Source: Hypericum androsaemum (taxonomy: Eukaryota; Streptophyta; Magnoliopsida; Malpighiales; Hypericaceae). From it: 64,000 nucleotides of DNA. Under the pieces are notes generated by a model. The model searched no databases. It was not told where the DNA came from and worked only from the letters and a program-made list of their open reading frames with translations. How positions within the stretch are numbered: position 1 is the first letter of the stretch; every line of letters begins with the position of its first letter. The stretch lies in assembly GCA_963995505.1 (NCBI GenBank), contig OZ023183.1, forward strand, positions 18,534,671-18,598,670. Reading direction: 5' to 3'. Positions 46,001 to 58,495 of this stretch are shown here, piece after piece. The position numbers and the translations under genes were made by a program.

Positions 46001-47545
46001 ATAACATCTTTCATTTTCAGAAATGATAATTATCACTTTTCTTACCCATTTCGGTAGTTTGTACTACCTAAATTAGCTCCTTCATCATAAATGTCTTAGA
46101 TTTGACCCTATATGTTTTCTCAACTCATTGAACTATTGAGCTAATAGAATGATCTCGTTGACCTTTAATTCTTGTAACCTCTTGAACTAACATTCTGACC
46201 AAGTTACTAACTTTTTGATGGTCAAATTTCAAGAGAAAGAGAATACGATGAGTAGAAATCATTCACAATCATGCTCAATGTTGTTAGCTTTGCTGCTAAA
46301 TTGATTATCTCGTTGACATTCTTATGCATATCATGTGACCCATTATACTTCATGGTCATGTATTGCCAATAATGTGTCAACGAGAGACTTTCAAGAAGAA
46401 TACACAACATACATGCTCAAATAAAAATTATATAATGGATTCAAATAAAATAATAAGAGCATATTACAGCTCTCCTTTGGGTAGAAACTATAACATACTA
46501 TCATAATTCAATACCATATAAAACTTTCATTGTAGAATTTAATATTTCAAATCAAATATACATGCTATCTTTGGATAGACACATACACGTGACCAAAATA
46601 TTAATTCATACACAACTTCTATCGAATCACTAAATATTTTAAATCAGATGTACGTTATCTTTGGATATGCATATACACCTGACCAAAATATTAGTTTATC
46701 GCTTTTATACTTGTTATTTATAGAATAGTGGCCTACCTTTGGGAAGAATCGATTATCTCATAAATAACTAACGTCAATTTATCCATCGGATCTCAATAAT
46801 TGGTATTGCATTAATTGATGAATAAAAGACTAGTATATATACATGCAATCACATAAAGATTTGGCCACTTTGGTGACTAACAAACCATAACGTAAGGCAT
46901 GTATATACACATTAATATCAAGTAAGATTTATATTTCAATAAATCAAACTTAATTAATTATCACAATTTTTCATAATGCATAACAATCATCACATTAATA
47001 GCATTTTTCATAATCAAAATTATGATAATTAATCAATAAAGTATAATCATGTTGATTTCTTTCCTTTTAAGTTGATTTCTAAATAAAGACAAAGTATTCG
47101 ATGAACCCGTCGTCGTATTATCAAAGAATTTTTTGGTAAATAGTTTAATTATATAGATTTACTCCAAAATATTTGCATCAAGTTAGGCAACATGCCTAAA
47201 TAATTACATCAAGGATCTCGCCTAAAAGACTCCATGCACAATTGTAGATCTTGATGTCCGAGATCCGCTATTGAATTTGACTACCGAAGTTATTCATGTA
47301 CTTGACTACCGAAGTTATTCATGTACTCAGATTTAAATAGTATGATTAAGAAGCTGACTATTACACCGTTCACCTCGAAAAATGACGTCATTTCTTGCTA
47401 GTCAAATTTTCCACAATATATCCATAAAGTGCAAACCATATTTTTTTAATCATGCCACCTTGATATTTTTGTAGTGTAGTCCTACCACACCAATGAATTC
47501 CCAGCCGAGATACAAAATGATCCCAGATACCTCTAGGAAAGGGGA
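43009..47545 (-). pseudogene. Ancient Ty1/copia relic
   Basis: AT-rich minus-strand sequence with widely decayed copia parts in the right order: a primer-site-like GGTATCTGGGATCA near 47531, a Gag piece (TMKYNGSHDM, NEIINLAAKL; about 46410-46222), an integrase-linker piece (CPTCGINIW, HEVLIILKLYTPI; about 45500-45390), a reverse transcriptase piece with an FLNGALKRKF-like block near 44440 and a YVDD-equivalent YINDILLAT at about 44220-44195, and a polypurine-like CCTAGTGGGAGA (43218-43207) just before an LTR-like start TGTAAGAATTATTTATTAATTC at 43205. Stops and frameshifts are everywhere. Its 3' LTR is interrupted by the 37836-43008 element. Confidence 0.75.
47277..47326. repeat. 25-bp unit in two perfect tandem copies
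   Basis: The unit begins TTGACTACCGAAG and ends TCATGTAC; the second copy follows immediately with no change. It lies in the leader region of the old copia relic. No function is suggested. Confidence 0.95.
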
Positions 47546-48875
47546 AGAGGATTTATTATCGAGTTATTCCAAGAGATGAAAAACATAGATTCTTCAACGA
47601 CAGGATTAATCGTTATTCGTAGATACAATAATGAATACCAAACCCGATCTGACAAGGCCGCTCTGTCCCTGGCCCATCAACATTCCCAATTGGGCCCTTC
47701 AACTTACGAGGCCCAACGTTTCCTCGTAGAGAGTACGAAAAGTAACGCACTCGAAAAGTCTGAAAAATCCACATTTCCTTCCAATATTTGATCAAACCCA
47801 TGCATAAATAAATAAAAGAGAAAAGTCCACTTTTATCTTGCAGAAAATTACTTTAATATTTTATGACATAAAATTAATTAATTGAGTTAAATATATTTCA
47901 ATTAAAATTAATTAGGTCTACGGTTATCCGAACTCTACCTAGACTAGTGGAATGACACATAAACTTTTCACGTCTAAATGGCATGCCAAGTAGACTTTTA
48001 CAAATTATCAAAATGAATATTAGTTTGACTCAATTGATTATTTTTATACCACAAGATATTAAAATTATTTTTTGCTTATCACAGAATACTAAAATAGACT
48101 TTTCTCGATAAATAAAAACATTAGTCACTCCCCTAAAAAAAAATCACCACCCTCGTTAGTTTCTTGTGGAAATTGAGAGAAAAGTGCTTGTGTTTCCCAA
48201 TCTGGGAAGAGTTGGCGATACCCTCTTCTTCTTCCTCGTTCCACCCTCTATTCTATTTCCCCTCCTTTGGAAATAGTCTCACATACCATTCTTAAATTCA
48301 AAGAAAATCAAGAAGAGGGTACCCAACAAGAAAATCTCTTTTTTTCTCTCTTTTCTTTGTGGAATTAATGTTACGTGCACCCTTAACCTAACCCAGCACA
48401 CAATTTGGCACATTGGAATAATTTCTCAAAAGAATATACTTTCTTTTCAATTTCCCCCAACCGTGACATTTACTTGTTAAATTGCTTGTACGCTTTAAAT
48501 TTTATGCAACCCATCAAGCTTTTGTAGCTGGCTGGCTGGCTTGCCTAATTACTTGCAAACTTTTCTTCGTTGAATTATCGAAATTGGAGTTGTTGGTTGT
48601 TGGGGAGAAATTAATGGTCTCGACGTGGACAGGTATTGCTTTTGGACATTAAAGGTGGAGTCTTTCCATGTCTGTGATTGGTTTCTAGGACTTGTCGAGC
48701 TGTCATTAATTCTGGGTCATTGAATTCTGATCTGGGTTTGGATCAGGTTGGCTGGGTTTCATTGGGATGCTGCTGGAAAGTTGATGAGAGTTGGTAGAGC
48801 CTCGCATGTTTTGTGGGGTTCATCGGTAGGCGGGTAGATTTGAGCTATGGATTAGTGAATCTCGGGTGGAGGAAG
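47546..48875. other. Intergenic DNA and 5' leader of PAH gene
   Basis: 47.55-48.2 kb is AT-rich without genes. From about 48150 the sequence becomes C/T-rich and leader-like up to the PAH start. No intron border in the leader is certain. Confidence 0.5.
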
Positions 48876-51800
48876 ATGAAGACGGTGGGGCGGTTAGGGA
48901 GTTACATCACCAAAGGGGTGTGTACTGTGTCTGGATCATTGCACCCCTTTGGTGGAGCTGTTGATATCATAGTGGTGGAACAGCCGGATGGGAGCTTCAA
49001 GTCCTCGCCTTGGTATGTCCGGTTTGGGAAGTTTCAGGGGGTTCTCAAGGCGAAAGACAAGGTGGTTAGGATTGGTGTCAATGGGGTTGAAGCGAATTTC
49101 CATATGTATCTTGATCCAAGGGGGGAGGCTTACTTCTTGAGGGAGGTGGAAGAGGGGGAGCCAGTGTTATCTCCGTTATCGTACATCGGCGAAACAGATT
49201 CCGGGCCATTGAAGGCACTGAGACCAGTGAAGTCTGAAGGCTCCATTTCAGATAGCTGTCTGTCCAACTCAGGGGATCTGGACGATGGTAGGGATGGGAA
49301 GATCGTGGTGAGAAGTACTTCTCGTCGGTCGAAGATCATGGGGATTGTTTTTGGACGGAGATCGGCACCAACCAAGGATGATGGTCTTCAAGAAGTGGAT
49401 GGTGGTACTGGCATTCCAAGAATGGGATCATTGGAGCGTGCTGAGATTGCAGAAAACCTTTTGGAATTGCAATGGTTCAAGTCTAAGAAAGGTAGTCGTC
49501 TGCCGCCATTCCCCTCTCCATACAGAGTAGATGAAAACCTTGAGGTGAATTCTTCTGTATCTGCTAGCTCCACAGAGCAAACTCAATCATCCGTTCTGGC
49601 GGAAGATGTTGAAACAAGCGGCGATAAATTTCCTACTATATCAAGCGACAGTAACAAAACTAGTCTACAAAAAGCTGATGATTATGGGAGCCATGACATC
49701 TCAGGGGCGATCAATCATGAAGCACAAAGGCTGGGATCGGGGGAACTGTGTGAAGGAGATGGGCTAGAAGAACGGCATACTTGGGAAATGGATATTGCTC
49801 CATCTGGATCTGGAATTCCAGGGCAGGATAATGGATCTAATAAAGTTATTTCTTTTATCCAATGGGAGACATCACCTGGCTTAGAATTTGAGTTAGATGG
49901 CTTAAAAGAACGAAGACATGAAACACTTTTCTTTTCCGGTGCAGAACAAGAGGAAGTAATAGGATATTCCCAGTCTGATATTGTGTCAAGTGCTCCAGTG
50001 TCAGAGTGTTCAGAGGAAGAACATCTTCTTTTTGGGGATCTTGATGAATTCAGATCTAGGAGGGTTCTGATCGGGTCAGAATCTCCTAATATCCTGTACA
50101 TAGAGAGCAGTGGGGAAGTAAATGAACCATATATTGAGCTTGTTTCACCTCCTGAAGAGATTGTGAAAAATAATGAACTGGGGCTAGAAACAAAACTCGC
50201 TTCAAGTTCTGTCAACATTCGCGAGATTCATAATGTTTCGGGCTCAGAAGCTGGAGGCCTGGCAGAGTCAATGCCCGATATCTCATTTCACATTGATAGT
50301 CTAGACACTGGCCTCCTCAAGTCCTCAAGCTATTCATTAGACTTAAGTTCCAAACCCATGGAGTGGACATTATGTCAAGATGACTCAGGCTCTTCACATG
50401 TGAATTCGGGCAGCGTTAACCAAGCTGTGGGAGAGCATTCAGGTGGGGAAGATTTAGGTAATGACGGCGGGGTTGCTGTTGCTTCTGCCATCGGTAAGTC
50501 TCCTTGGCACGCACTTTGTTTTTGTATTCTTGAATGTCCAATCTAATTAGAAGCTGATCTTTGGGTTAACTTAGTCTCATTCATTATGAAGATACTTTCT
50601 ATGTTCTGTCAGCTGGAAAAACTAAAACATAACACGCGTTGTTCGAATGCTACATTTTTCAAACCAGATGTCCCACAATTTGGAATTCCAAGAATACACT
50701 TTCATATCACCAGAGTTTGACTTTATCTGTTAAGAAAAGGTGGTGAGTTGATAATTGCCCTGACAGTCCAAAACTGTACTTTAAGCTCTGTTAAGCCAAA
50801 ATATTCTAGCCACCATGCCAAGCAAGCAAGCATCTGGCATGTTCATGGTTTTGTTTTCTAAATGTTTCCTCTTCTTGATATGAGAAACTTGTTGTAAATC
50901 AAGGCATATTTTCTTGCTGACTCACATTGAGTTACTGGTGTAGGGGACCCATCAAAAGAAATTGCCGCTTCTGGTGGAAGCCGGAGAGTATCGCCATTAT
51001 ATCAGAAACTGTTAGGGTCTAGGAGGACATCGTATTCTGCTTTAAATGACACCGGAAGTCTTGAGTCAGTGAATGCTTCGGATACTGCCGGAGTGAAAAA
51101 CTTGAGTTCTCTAGAAAATGATTCCAGTTCAAGCATTGGCATGAATGCTGTCAATGACACACTCAAACAAAAAATCGCCAAAATGATGGCAAGGGTGATT
51201 ACTCCAACATCAGAGCAGCTTGCTTCCTTGAATCTGCAAGAGGGGAAGAACATAGTAACCTTCACATTCTCCACTCCTATGTTGGGAAACCAGGAGGTCA
51301 GACATTTACCTTTTTCTACGATGTCTTTTCCTGAAACTCAATGCTTGTCTTCAATAGAAGGCACTCTGGGGCGACCTTTATTAGACTGACCAACAGTGAT
51401 TTTTATGTTGTTTCCAATTGCTTTTATGTTTACTTATAATTACATTTTTTAAACAGGTTGATGCTAGAATATTTTTGTGGAAATGGAACACTCGCGTTGT
51501 TATATCAGATGTCGATGGAACAATTACAAAGTAAGCATCATATGTTCCCATTACGGCCAATCTCTCCCTCTAATATATTTTTCATGCGAAATGGCTACAT
51601 GTCGAGGTGTTAATATGGTTTAGGCTATTCTTAATTACGTCACATGGTTTAACCTGATGGAAAAACTTTCATCCTAGATAGATGGATCTCTAATGGACGT
51701 TATTAGTCCGAAAATTGGAAGGACGTACGTGACAGCGATGATTCTCGAATTTATCCCTGGATTCTTGGTGAGATAGAGTTGGGTTTTGAAACATGCGGTA

Positions 51801-53434
51801 TTAGGTGTAAGCACTTGTTAAAGAACCTTGTTAGTTTAAAGCTGACCAGAATAGTGGTGTCTTACTTTTTTGATATGAAAACAAAAGAAAATGTTCTGTT
51901 AAATCCCGAAGTTGTGTATGCAATGTCGCTTTCCATTGCTATAATTCCTGGATTTCCAATTTAAATGGATGTCAAATTCTTTTTTAAAATCGGAATGTGC
52001 TTCAGTCTTCACTTGGAGGACAAGTATCTTGTTCGCGTGCCTGATGTGTTGTTTAACCATGTTTCCACAGATCCGACGTTCTTGGACAGTTCATGCCTTT
52101 AGTTGGAGTAGACTGGTCACAAACAGGAGTTGCAAATTTGTTTTGTGCTATTAAGGTCTGAGTTTTTTTTTTCATATTTCCCATACAATATCTTGTGATA
52201 GATGCAATATCCTCCCTTCAACCGTTACTTTTTCTATGACCAATGGTCATCTCAAAAAGAAAAAATTGATCTTGTGCAGGAAAATGGATACCAATTGCTT
52301 TTTCTAAGTGCACGAGCAATCTCTCAGGCCTATCATACCAGAAGATTTCTATGCAGTCTTACGCAGGTGAATGTTGTAATTGTGCTACTTGATGTTACAA
52401 CTTCGTACCTGCTTGATCAAGTCACTGTTTCCTGTTCATCTCTTAATGAAGATTGTGATCTTTCTGTTGCAGGATGGGAAGACTTTACCAGAAGGTCCTG
52501 TAGTTATATCCCCAGATGGACTTTTTCCTTCATTATTTCGGGAAGGTAAATGGAAGTATTGCTCAAAGCAAGTCATTCGACGATTTTCTTTGCGAAGGCA
52601 CCTTTGCTTATGCACCTTTGCTTATGCACCTAACTTGTGCTGCTGTTGAACAGCGCGTTACTAATGATAGCTCTCATTTGCTATTTATAGAAAGAAAAGA
52701 AAAAACTATTCTCCACATCTACTTGCCATGAAGCTTCCGTTTTAAACATGAATGAATTAACAAGATTTTCCTTTTTGGCAGTTATTAGAAGGGCTCCTCA
52801 TGAGTTCAAGATCGCGTGTTTAGAGGTTAGTTGTTTCACACTACTTTGTATCTGTCAAAGAGGGATTTGATTATATCATTTCTCTAATGTCCAGGATATC
52901 AAGGCTTTGTTTCCTCCCGATTGCCAACCCTTCTATGCTGGTTTCGGAAATAGAGACACCGATGAGATAAGCTACGTCAAGGTTGGGATCCCAAAAGGAA
53001 AAATATTCATAATTAATCCAAAGGTACTTCAGGCCCCTTCATTTATGATACTGCTAGATTCCTTTGAGAATTCTTTCTGCTTAAACATGTCTGTCTGAAA
53101 TTAATTCAGGGTGAAGTTTCTGTACATCGCCGTGTTGACCGAAAATCATATCATTCACTACACGATCTTGTTCATGGAATGTTCCCATCAACTGTAACAA
53201 TTGAGCAGGTAATGGCTTGCTCGTTTCGCCCCTTCAACAACCTTTCATTTTATATCATTTGCTCCATACAATCCTCATGTTTCACACACATTGCATTCTT
53301 ATGCTTTGGTCATTCAGCTTTATACTTTATTTTGTCAAATCCATCAAGTCCTTAACTTTATGTTCTTTCGAAAACAGGAGGATTTTAATTCATGGAATTA
53401 TTGGAAATTGCCATCTCCTTTTCTTGATGTTTGA
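48876..53434 (+). CDS. PAH2: Phosphatidate phosphatase (lipin family), PAH
   Basis: Ten exons: 48876-50493, 50944-51296, 51457-51530, 52071-52155, 52280-52366, 52473-52545, 52782-52825, 52895-53023, 53110-53208 and 53378-53434, giving 872 residues (plant PAHs are about 900-930). The N-LIP domain is clear ([48 protein letters not shown]). The C-LIP domain carries the catalytic DVDGT (Asp675 and Asp677), then [53 protein letters not shown] and [15 protein letters not shown]. Lipins dephosphorylate phosphatidate to diacylglycerol; plant PAH1/PAH2 limit phospholipid synthesis at the ER and support galactolipid remodelling under phosphate starvation. The acidic, Ser-rich middle (about 150-600) is poorly conserved, as in the family. 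The start is the first ATG before the N-LIP motif; upstream frame lacks homology. PAH2 rather than PAH1 is inferred only from gene neighbourhood. Confidence 0.92.
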
Positions 53435-54883
53435 AGGTGACAAGCAAAAATATTACTCAAACCAGTTGATGGCAAAGATATTTCTCAACACTCTTGTTCT
53501 GTAACTACTCAGGTACCTGCCGGTCTTCGTTTTAATACTTTTCTTAACGCAGCAAAATCTCTCCAAGTGGCATTTAAAATGTCTCAAGTGGGTACGACAG
53601 CTTCCATGAATAAATTAATCTTAAGGACTTCCCTTTCTTGCCTTGTAGAAGTGAACAGCTAGATACTCGGGACTTGACTAGGAACTGAGTCGACGTGCAG
53701 CGGGCCTATTTCCGCGAATAGAATGCGAAACATGCGAGATGTGTTACTCTTTTTGACCGAGAAGGCTTGATATTTTTACACCATCCGCGGCAGCCAGATC
53801 GATCTATGCAGAACAGATGCACATACCAGCAATTAAGTTGATGTCATAACTCATCCAGCTGCTTCATGAAGGGCATAATTTTGTACAGCTCCTACTACTC
53901 TAATATACAGGTCTTCTTTTTGTCAGTCTTCACCAGAAAACTGGGTCGTCCCCTGAAACGTTGATGATAATCTACCACTGTAATTCTGCTAGTATATAAT
54001 CATTATTCTTTATATTTGTATTGCTTCAGTTTGCTTCAAGACAAAGATTCTTGTCTTGTCTTGGCAAGCACCTGAAGGACAAGATCAACATTCATTTACA
54101 ATAAGCGAGAGATTCCAAAGTCAGAGCACGTATCAAAAACATAAACATTCTTTTTATAAAAACTTTTTTGGTTATGAGTTGTTCGGTGGTTTTCGATTTT
54201 TAAGCTCTGGAAATATGGCTAATTTAAATTTCAGTACAGTGATAAATTTGTTTTAACTGGTCAAGTAAATTTTTAGATTTTAGGGCCCCACCCAGGGCTC
54301 TAAAATGGGCCCGACCCCATTCAGACAAGGCATGCATTGGAGGTCAGTTTCTATCTAAGCTTCGTGAATCAGCATAATAAACAATAATGACAGAAATGGA
54401 TTCGATGGAGTGCCTATTTTCCAGGTATTCTTGTCTTGGCCTGATGCTTTCTCTGTGAGAAACTTGTAAATGTATTGAGGGTTCCTTGCCTTGCATGTTT
54501 GCCCTACTTTGCTTGATTCTTTAGTGTATAATTGAATGCTAATCGAGTAGAATAATTATAGCAACAGTCCTTGTCAAGCAGCTTTAACATGCATGCGTGA
54601 CTTGTTGGAGACTAAGCCACACGCATAACAATTGATAGATTTCTATATATCTTCTATAACATATTTGATTGTGGTGAGTTGTTCTACTCATATTGCCACA
54701 TTATTTACTTGTTGGGTATCCATCTCTACAGTCGGAACTTCTTCTTGTCAAGAAGCAATATACTTGCATTAGGTAAAGTTGTCTTCTGCACATTCCTAGG
54801 GCTCTGTTGCTTGGTTATTCAAGACACAGAATTTGTTAAGGCACGTGCCACTTAAATTTTACAGCCGTTACTCCCTTTTGCAG

Positions 54884-55756
54884 GAAGATATCGAGAGAGA
54901 ACTGATGAAGGTTCCAAAAGCGAGAGGCTCTGCTCTTTCTCAACATATTATGGTACTGCTCTCTTTCTTTGTCTCAGGTTAGCCAAATGTTTAGACATCT
55001 GTGCTTCCACTGAAGCTGGCACGGTGCTGTGACATGCATGTTGCCCCGACTCTCTAAACACTATTTTATTGCTTCAATTTCTTTCTTACAACAAGTAAGG
55101 TATAGATGATGATTGCAACTTTATTCGGACCACTTTTTATGGGATGATAGGGCCTTCGATACCGTCTTGTCTTTAGGTTTCCCTTTCATTTACTATGGAC
55201 CTTGGCACCTATTTCAGTGTTCATCTTCGGCTTATAATTAGGACAGAGGCATACAACTTGCCTTCATTTTTTTTCTCAGTAAGCATCTAAAAGGATGATG
55301 GAACAGGAAGGAGGACCATTTCCTTATTGTATTATTGATCCAAGTTTATAGGGCGGGCCTTGCCAAAACGGTTGTTGGTCACAACTTACAAGTTTGCGGC
55401 CTGGAAAGCCTCTCTGTCAAAATGCTAGGGCAAGGTTGCATACAAATAAGCCAATTCTTCCCCTATAGCCGGGAAATGCTCCATCACCGGGGATGCCTTT
55501 TTAACCATCGTCTAATTTGTACATCTTTATGCACCTGCCTCTCATGTCTCCATCCGTGTTCTGAACTTTTTAACAGTTTGGAAGATGTTCTCAAGAAAAT
55601 TGAGGTAAACATATTTTGTATAAATCGATTGCGGATACTTTTTTAAAAGGAATGAAGATCTCACATTTTCTGCAGACGAGTGAAAAGAATTCAGGCTGGG
55701 AAGATCTGGTATTCATTCCACCCGGAAAAAGCCATTCCCTACACATTCAAGAATGA
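54884..55756 (+). other. Possible small gene or alternative exons downstream of PAH
   Basis: Three open segments have good splice borders: 54884-54952 (EDIERELMKVPKARGSALSQ, preceded by TTTTGCAG and followed by GTACTG), 55577-55604 (LEDVLKKIE, between AACAG and GTAAAC) and 55676-55756 (TSEKNSGWEDLVFIPPGKSH..., after TCTGCAG, ending in TGA). Segments two and three join in frame; segment one does not join segment two directly in that frame. They could be remnants of a small gene, a 3'UTR of PAH with spurious borders, or a transcribed pseudogene. I do not recognise the protein. Confidence 0.25.
55357..55503 (+). mobile_element. SINE fragment (Au-like, tRNA-derived 3' body)
   Basis: The segment CCTGGAAAGCCTCTCTGTCA, a degenerate AGGGCAAGGTTGCATACAA, then CCCCTATAGCCGGG, matches the body of the widespread plant Au-type SINE (consensus AAACAGCCTCTCTGCAAAAA, GGGTAAGGCTGCGTACA) with about one change in six. 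The tRNA-like head upstream (55357-55390) is weak. It ends in a T-rich stretch near 55503, as usual for this family. It lies between the possible exons downstream of PAH. Confidence 0.7.
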
Positions 55757-56049
55757 AAGTGATGCTTGATGAAGTACATGCTATATTAAACCGATACGAG
55801 GGGACACAGTGCAGAAGGGCATCAGTATCAGCCATCGTGCTCATGGCAAACACGCTCTACTTGATGCATTTCTGGCTTGATGCTTCCCCCTTTCATCTGT
55901 TATCTATTCTTTTGAAGATATCCTATTATCTATTCTTGTACAGGAGCAGCTTTGAGGTGCAAAATTGATTTGCAACCTTAAGAAGTACATATGGAGATGG
56001 ACCGACCGACATGGGAGGAGTTAGACGAATATGCTTACAATCCTGTTCT

Positions 56050-58460
56050 TGACTTGTACAAACATGGACACTATGTAAGTCTGATATCTTTACAGAATAA
56101 TATTCGATTAGTCCATCGTTTATACACTTAATCAGGACATTCTTGGAAGCATGTTCCTATCCAGGCAGTAATTAACCGAGAAGTAAAGTTGGAACGGATC
56201 CAGTGTCTGTCTTCTTGTGTTCTTCATTTGGTTGACATTAGACGGAAATGTGATAGTTTAACACATTTTCTGGTCGGTTTTTGACCGAGACAATTTTGAG
56301 TTGTGTAAAATATAATATATGACCTAAAAGCATATTAGTTGTAATCATTTAAGGAGTTGAAATTTATTCTATCTACACAATTTGGTATTTAAATGAAACA
56401 AAATCATTTACTATTTAGCCAGCCCAATTGATTTTTGACACTTTTAATTGAAGGAAGTGATGGATTGTAGAAAGTTCGGGATTCGAGCCCTTTTGAAGCA
56501 AACAGATACATATTAATCTGTGCTTTTGTCTCTTTACTTTTGGAGAACCTCGTCATCCATTATCTGTCCCGGTTTTATTATTATATGATAATCCGATGAC
56601 TCGGACGCCTTTTTCCACTTGATGGGCTTTTTCATATCTCTGTCTTTTATATTTGGTAGAGGTCGAGGAACTTTGCTACTTCTACAGTTCTACTTAGTGT
56701 TTTGTAAAGTATTTTCAACGACACCTATGTAATGACCATGTGTATCGGTATAACTAATTTAAATTTGAATTAAAAAATATACTAATCGATAATTAAAACT
56801 TCTTATCGGTACAATTAAATCAGAATAACCACCGCAAATTAATAAAGTCGGTGGTCTTGAAAAAATGTGAACTATATTAAATGGAGTGGTGGCGCCATCA
56901 ATTGCGCCTCGGATTCTTTCCGCCAAAAGTTAAGGGCACTAGTGAAAGGTCACAAACATTCAAGTGTTAATTTAATAAATGAAACTCACCAACTATTTCT
57001 TAATCCGAAATTTCCACATCACCTTGAATAAAAAAAAAATTGCACATCACCTTGAGACAAAGAATTTAAGACGAGAATCTGATAAATGACTCGAATTTAT
57101 TTAAACTAATATAAGTAGCAAAGATTAAAAACACGGTGAATTCTATACAATCTAAACAGCTCCAACAAAAAGGAGGCAAATTTAGTCCATCCCAGTTTAG
57201 CTGCAAATGACATTTTGACACGTCATAGAAGCAAACATATTTATCGTTTTCAATTGGAGATGATCATATTTATCGTCGTTGAGACGCAACATTTAATAAT
57301 CCAATTATCTACCTACTCAGATTCCCCTATTACACCCAGCGACGACCTCGAAACAGGAACTAACTCCTCCCGGTTCCTCCCAAAAAAACTCTTATTTTAT
57401 TCCAGATCCCAAATAGAAAAAGCCAATACCCAATATAAAATAGACAACAACAAAAAAACAGAAAATAAAAAGAGAAAGAGAAAGAAAAAAAAATCTAATT
57501 TCGAAGAGAGAGAGAGAATTTGGATATAGAAAACACTAGATAGATAGATGGAATAACGAAAGAGGCTCCCACGGTACTCATCGCACGTGTTTTTCTCTCT
57601 CTTCGTAAAAAGACAACATTTCTCTTGGGAATGGAATTTCCTATTTTCAACTGCATGCTAAAACAGAAAAAAGAAGGAAAAAAAAGAGAGAGAATTAGCT
57701 CTGGCTTAATTTTCTTACAAACTTTTGGCTGTTAATGTCGGGTTATTAGATGTCTATTTTGGAGGAAAAATAAAAAAAAGTCAATATTATTATTACCCGC
57801 TTGTTTCCCTCTCCTCCTTCCCAACCACAACTCTCCTCCTCTGGTTTTCTGGGTACGTCCTTCCCTTTCCCTTCTCTTCTCTGCTTCCCCTTTGACTTTG
57901 CCTTTTGGTTGTTGTTGCTCTTTGCCTATCTTTTTTTGGTTGCAAAATTTTCAGCTGGCTGACTTTTTTGTTGTTGTTGGGATTTGGAATCCCAGTTCCA
58001 GTTTTTATCTGGGTGGGAGCAATAGTTGACTTTTGGTAAGTAAGTTTCTTCCTTTTTTCTAAATTATCTCTTTTTAGGAATATCTGTTTTTTCTTCCTTT
58101 GGTTTGTGATGCTTATGATAGATGATTGTTAATGGATGGAACTTGGTTTTATTTGGATATGATTGGTTCAAGTTTGTGTCTTTTTTTCCCTTTTCCATTA
58201 CTTTCTTGTTCTGTGAACCTTAGTATTAATCATGTGAGAAATAAGTAGACACATGATGAACGTATGTTGAGGTGTATCAAGAACATTGCTCGGGATTTAG
58301 ATGAACGAGGTGCTCGTATGTTCGATCCTATTGGAGATAACCCGGTTTGGGATGATAGCTGTTGGGGCAAATCGTGGCAGAGCTTGTTGTCTTTTGGTTC
58401 TGTTTCTGACTTGTTTGGGTTGTTATTTGATGAGTTGGTGTTTTTGTTGCTTGTGAATTT
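56050..58460. other. Intergenic DNA and 5' leader of WEB-family gene
   Basis: No gene in 56.05-57.2 kb. From 57.4 to 58.0 kb purine-rich and C/T-rich tracts look like promoter and first leader exon. The CDS exon starts after an acceptor TTTCAG at about 58463, so a leader intron is likely; an ATG-led frame at 58264 lies inside that intron and is not thought to be coding. Confidence 0.45.
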
Positions 58461-58495
58461 CAGATAACGTTGGTGTGTTTGTTTCGGGTTGTTCG

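Noticed and set aside
56450..56490. tRNA-like box GGGATTCGAGCCC
   Set aside because: No acceptor stem, D arm or terminator around it.
58264..58467. 67-codon frame before the WEB CDS
   Set aside because: Runs into the acceptor of a probable leader intron and is not part of the family's N-terminus.
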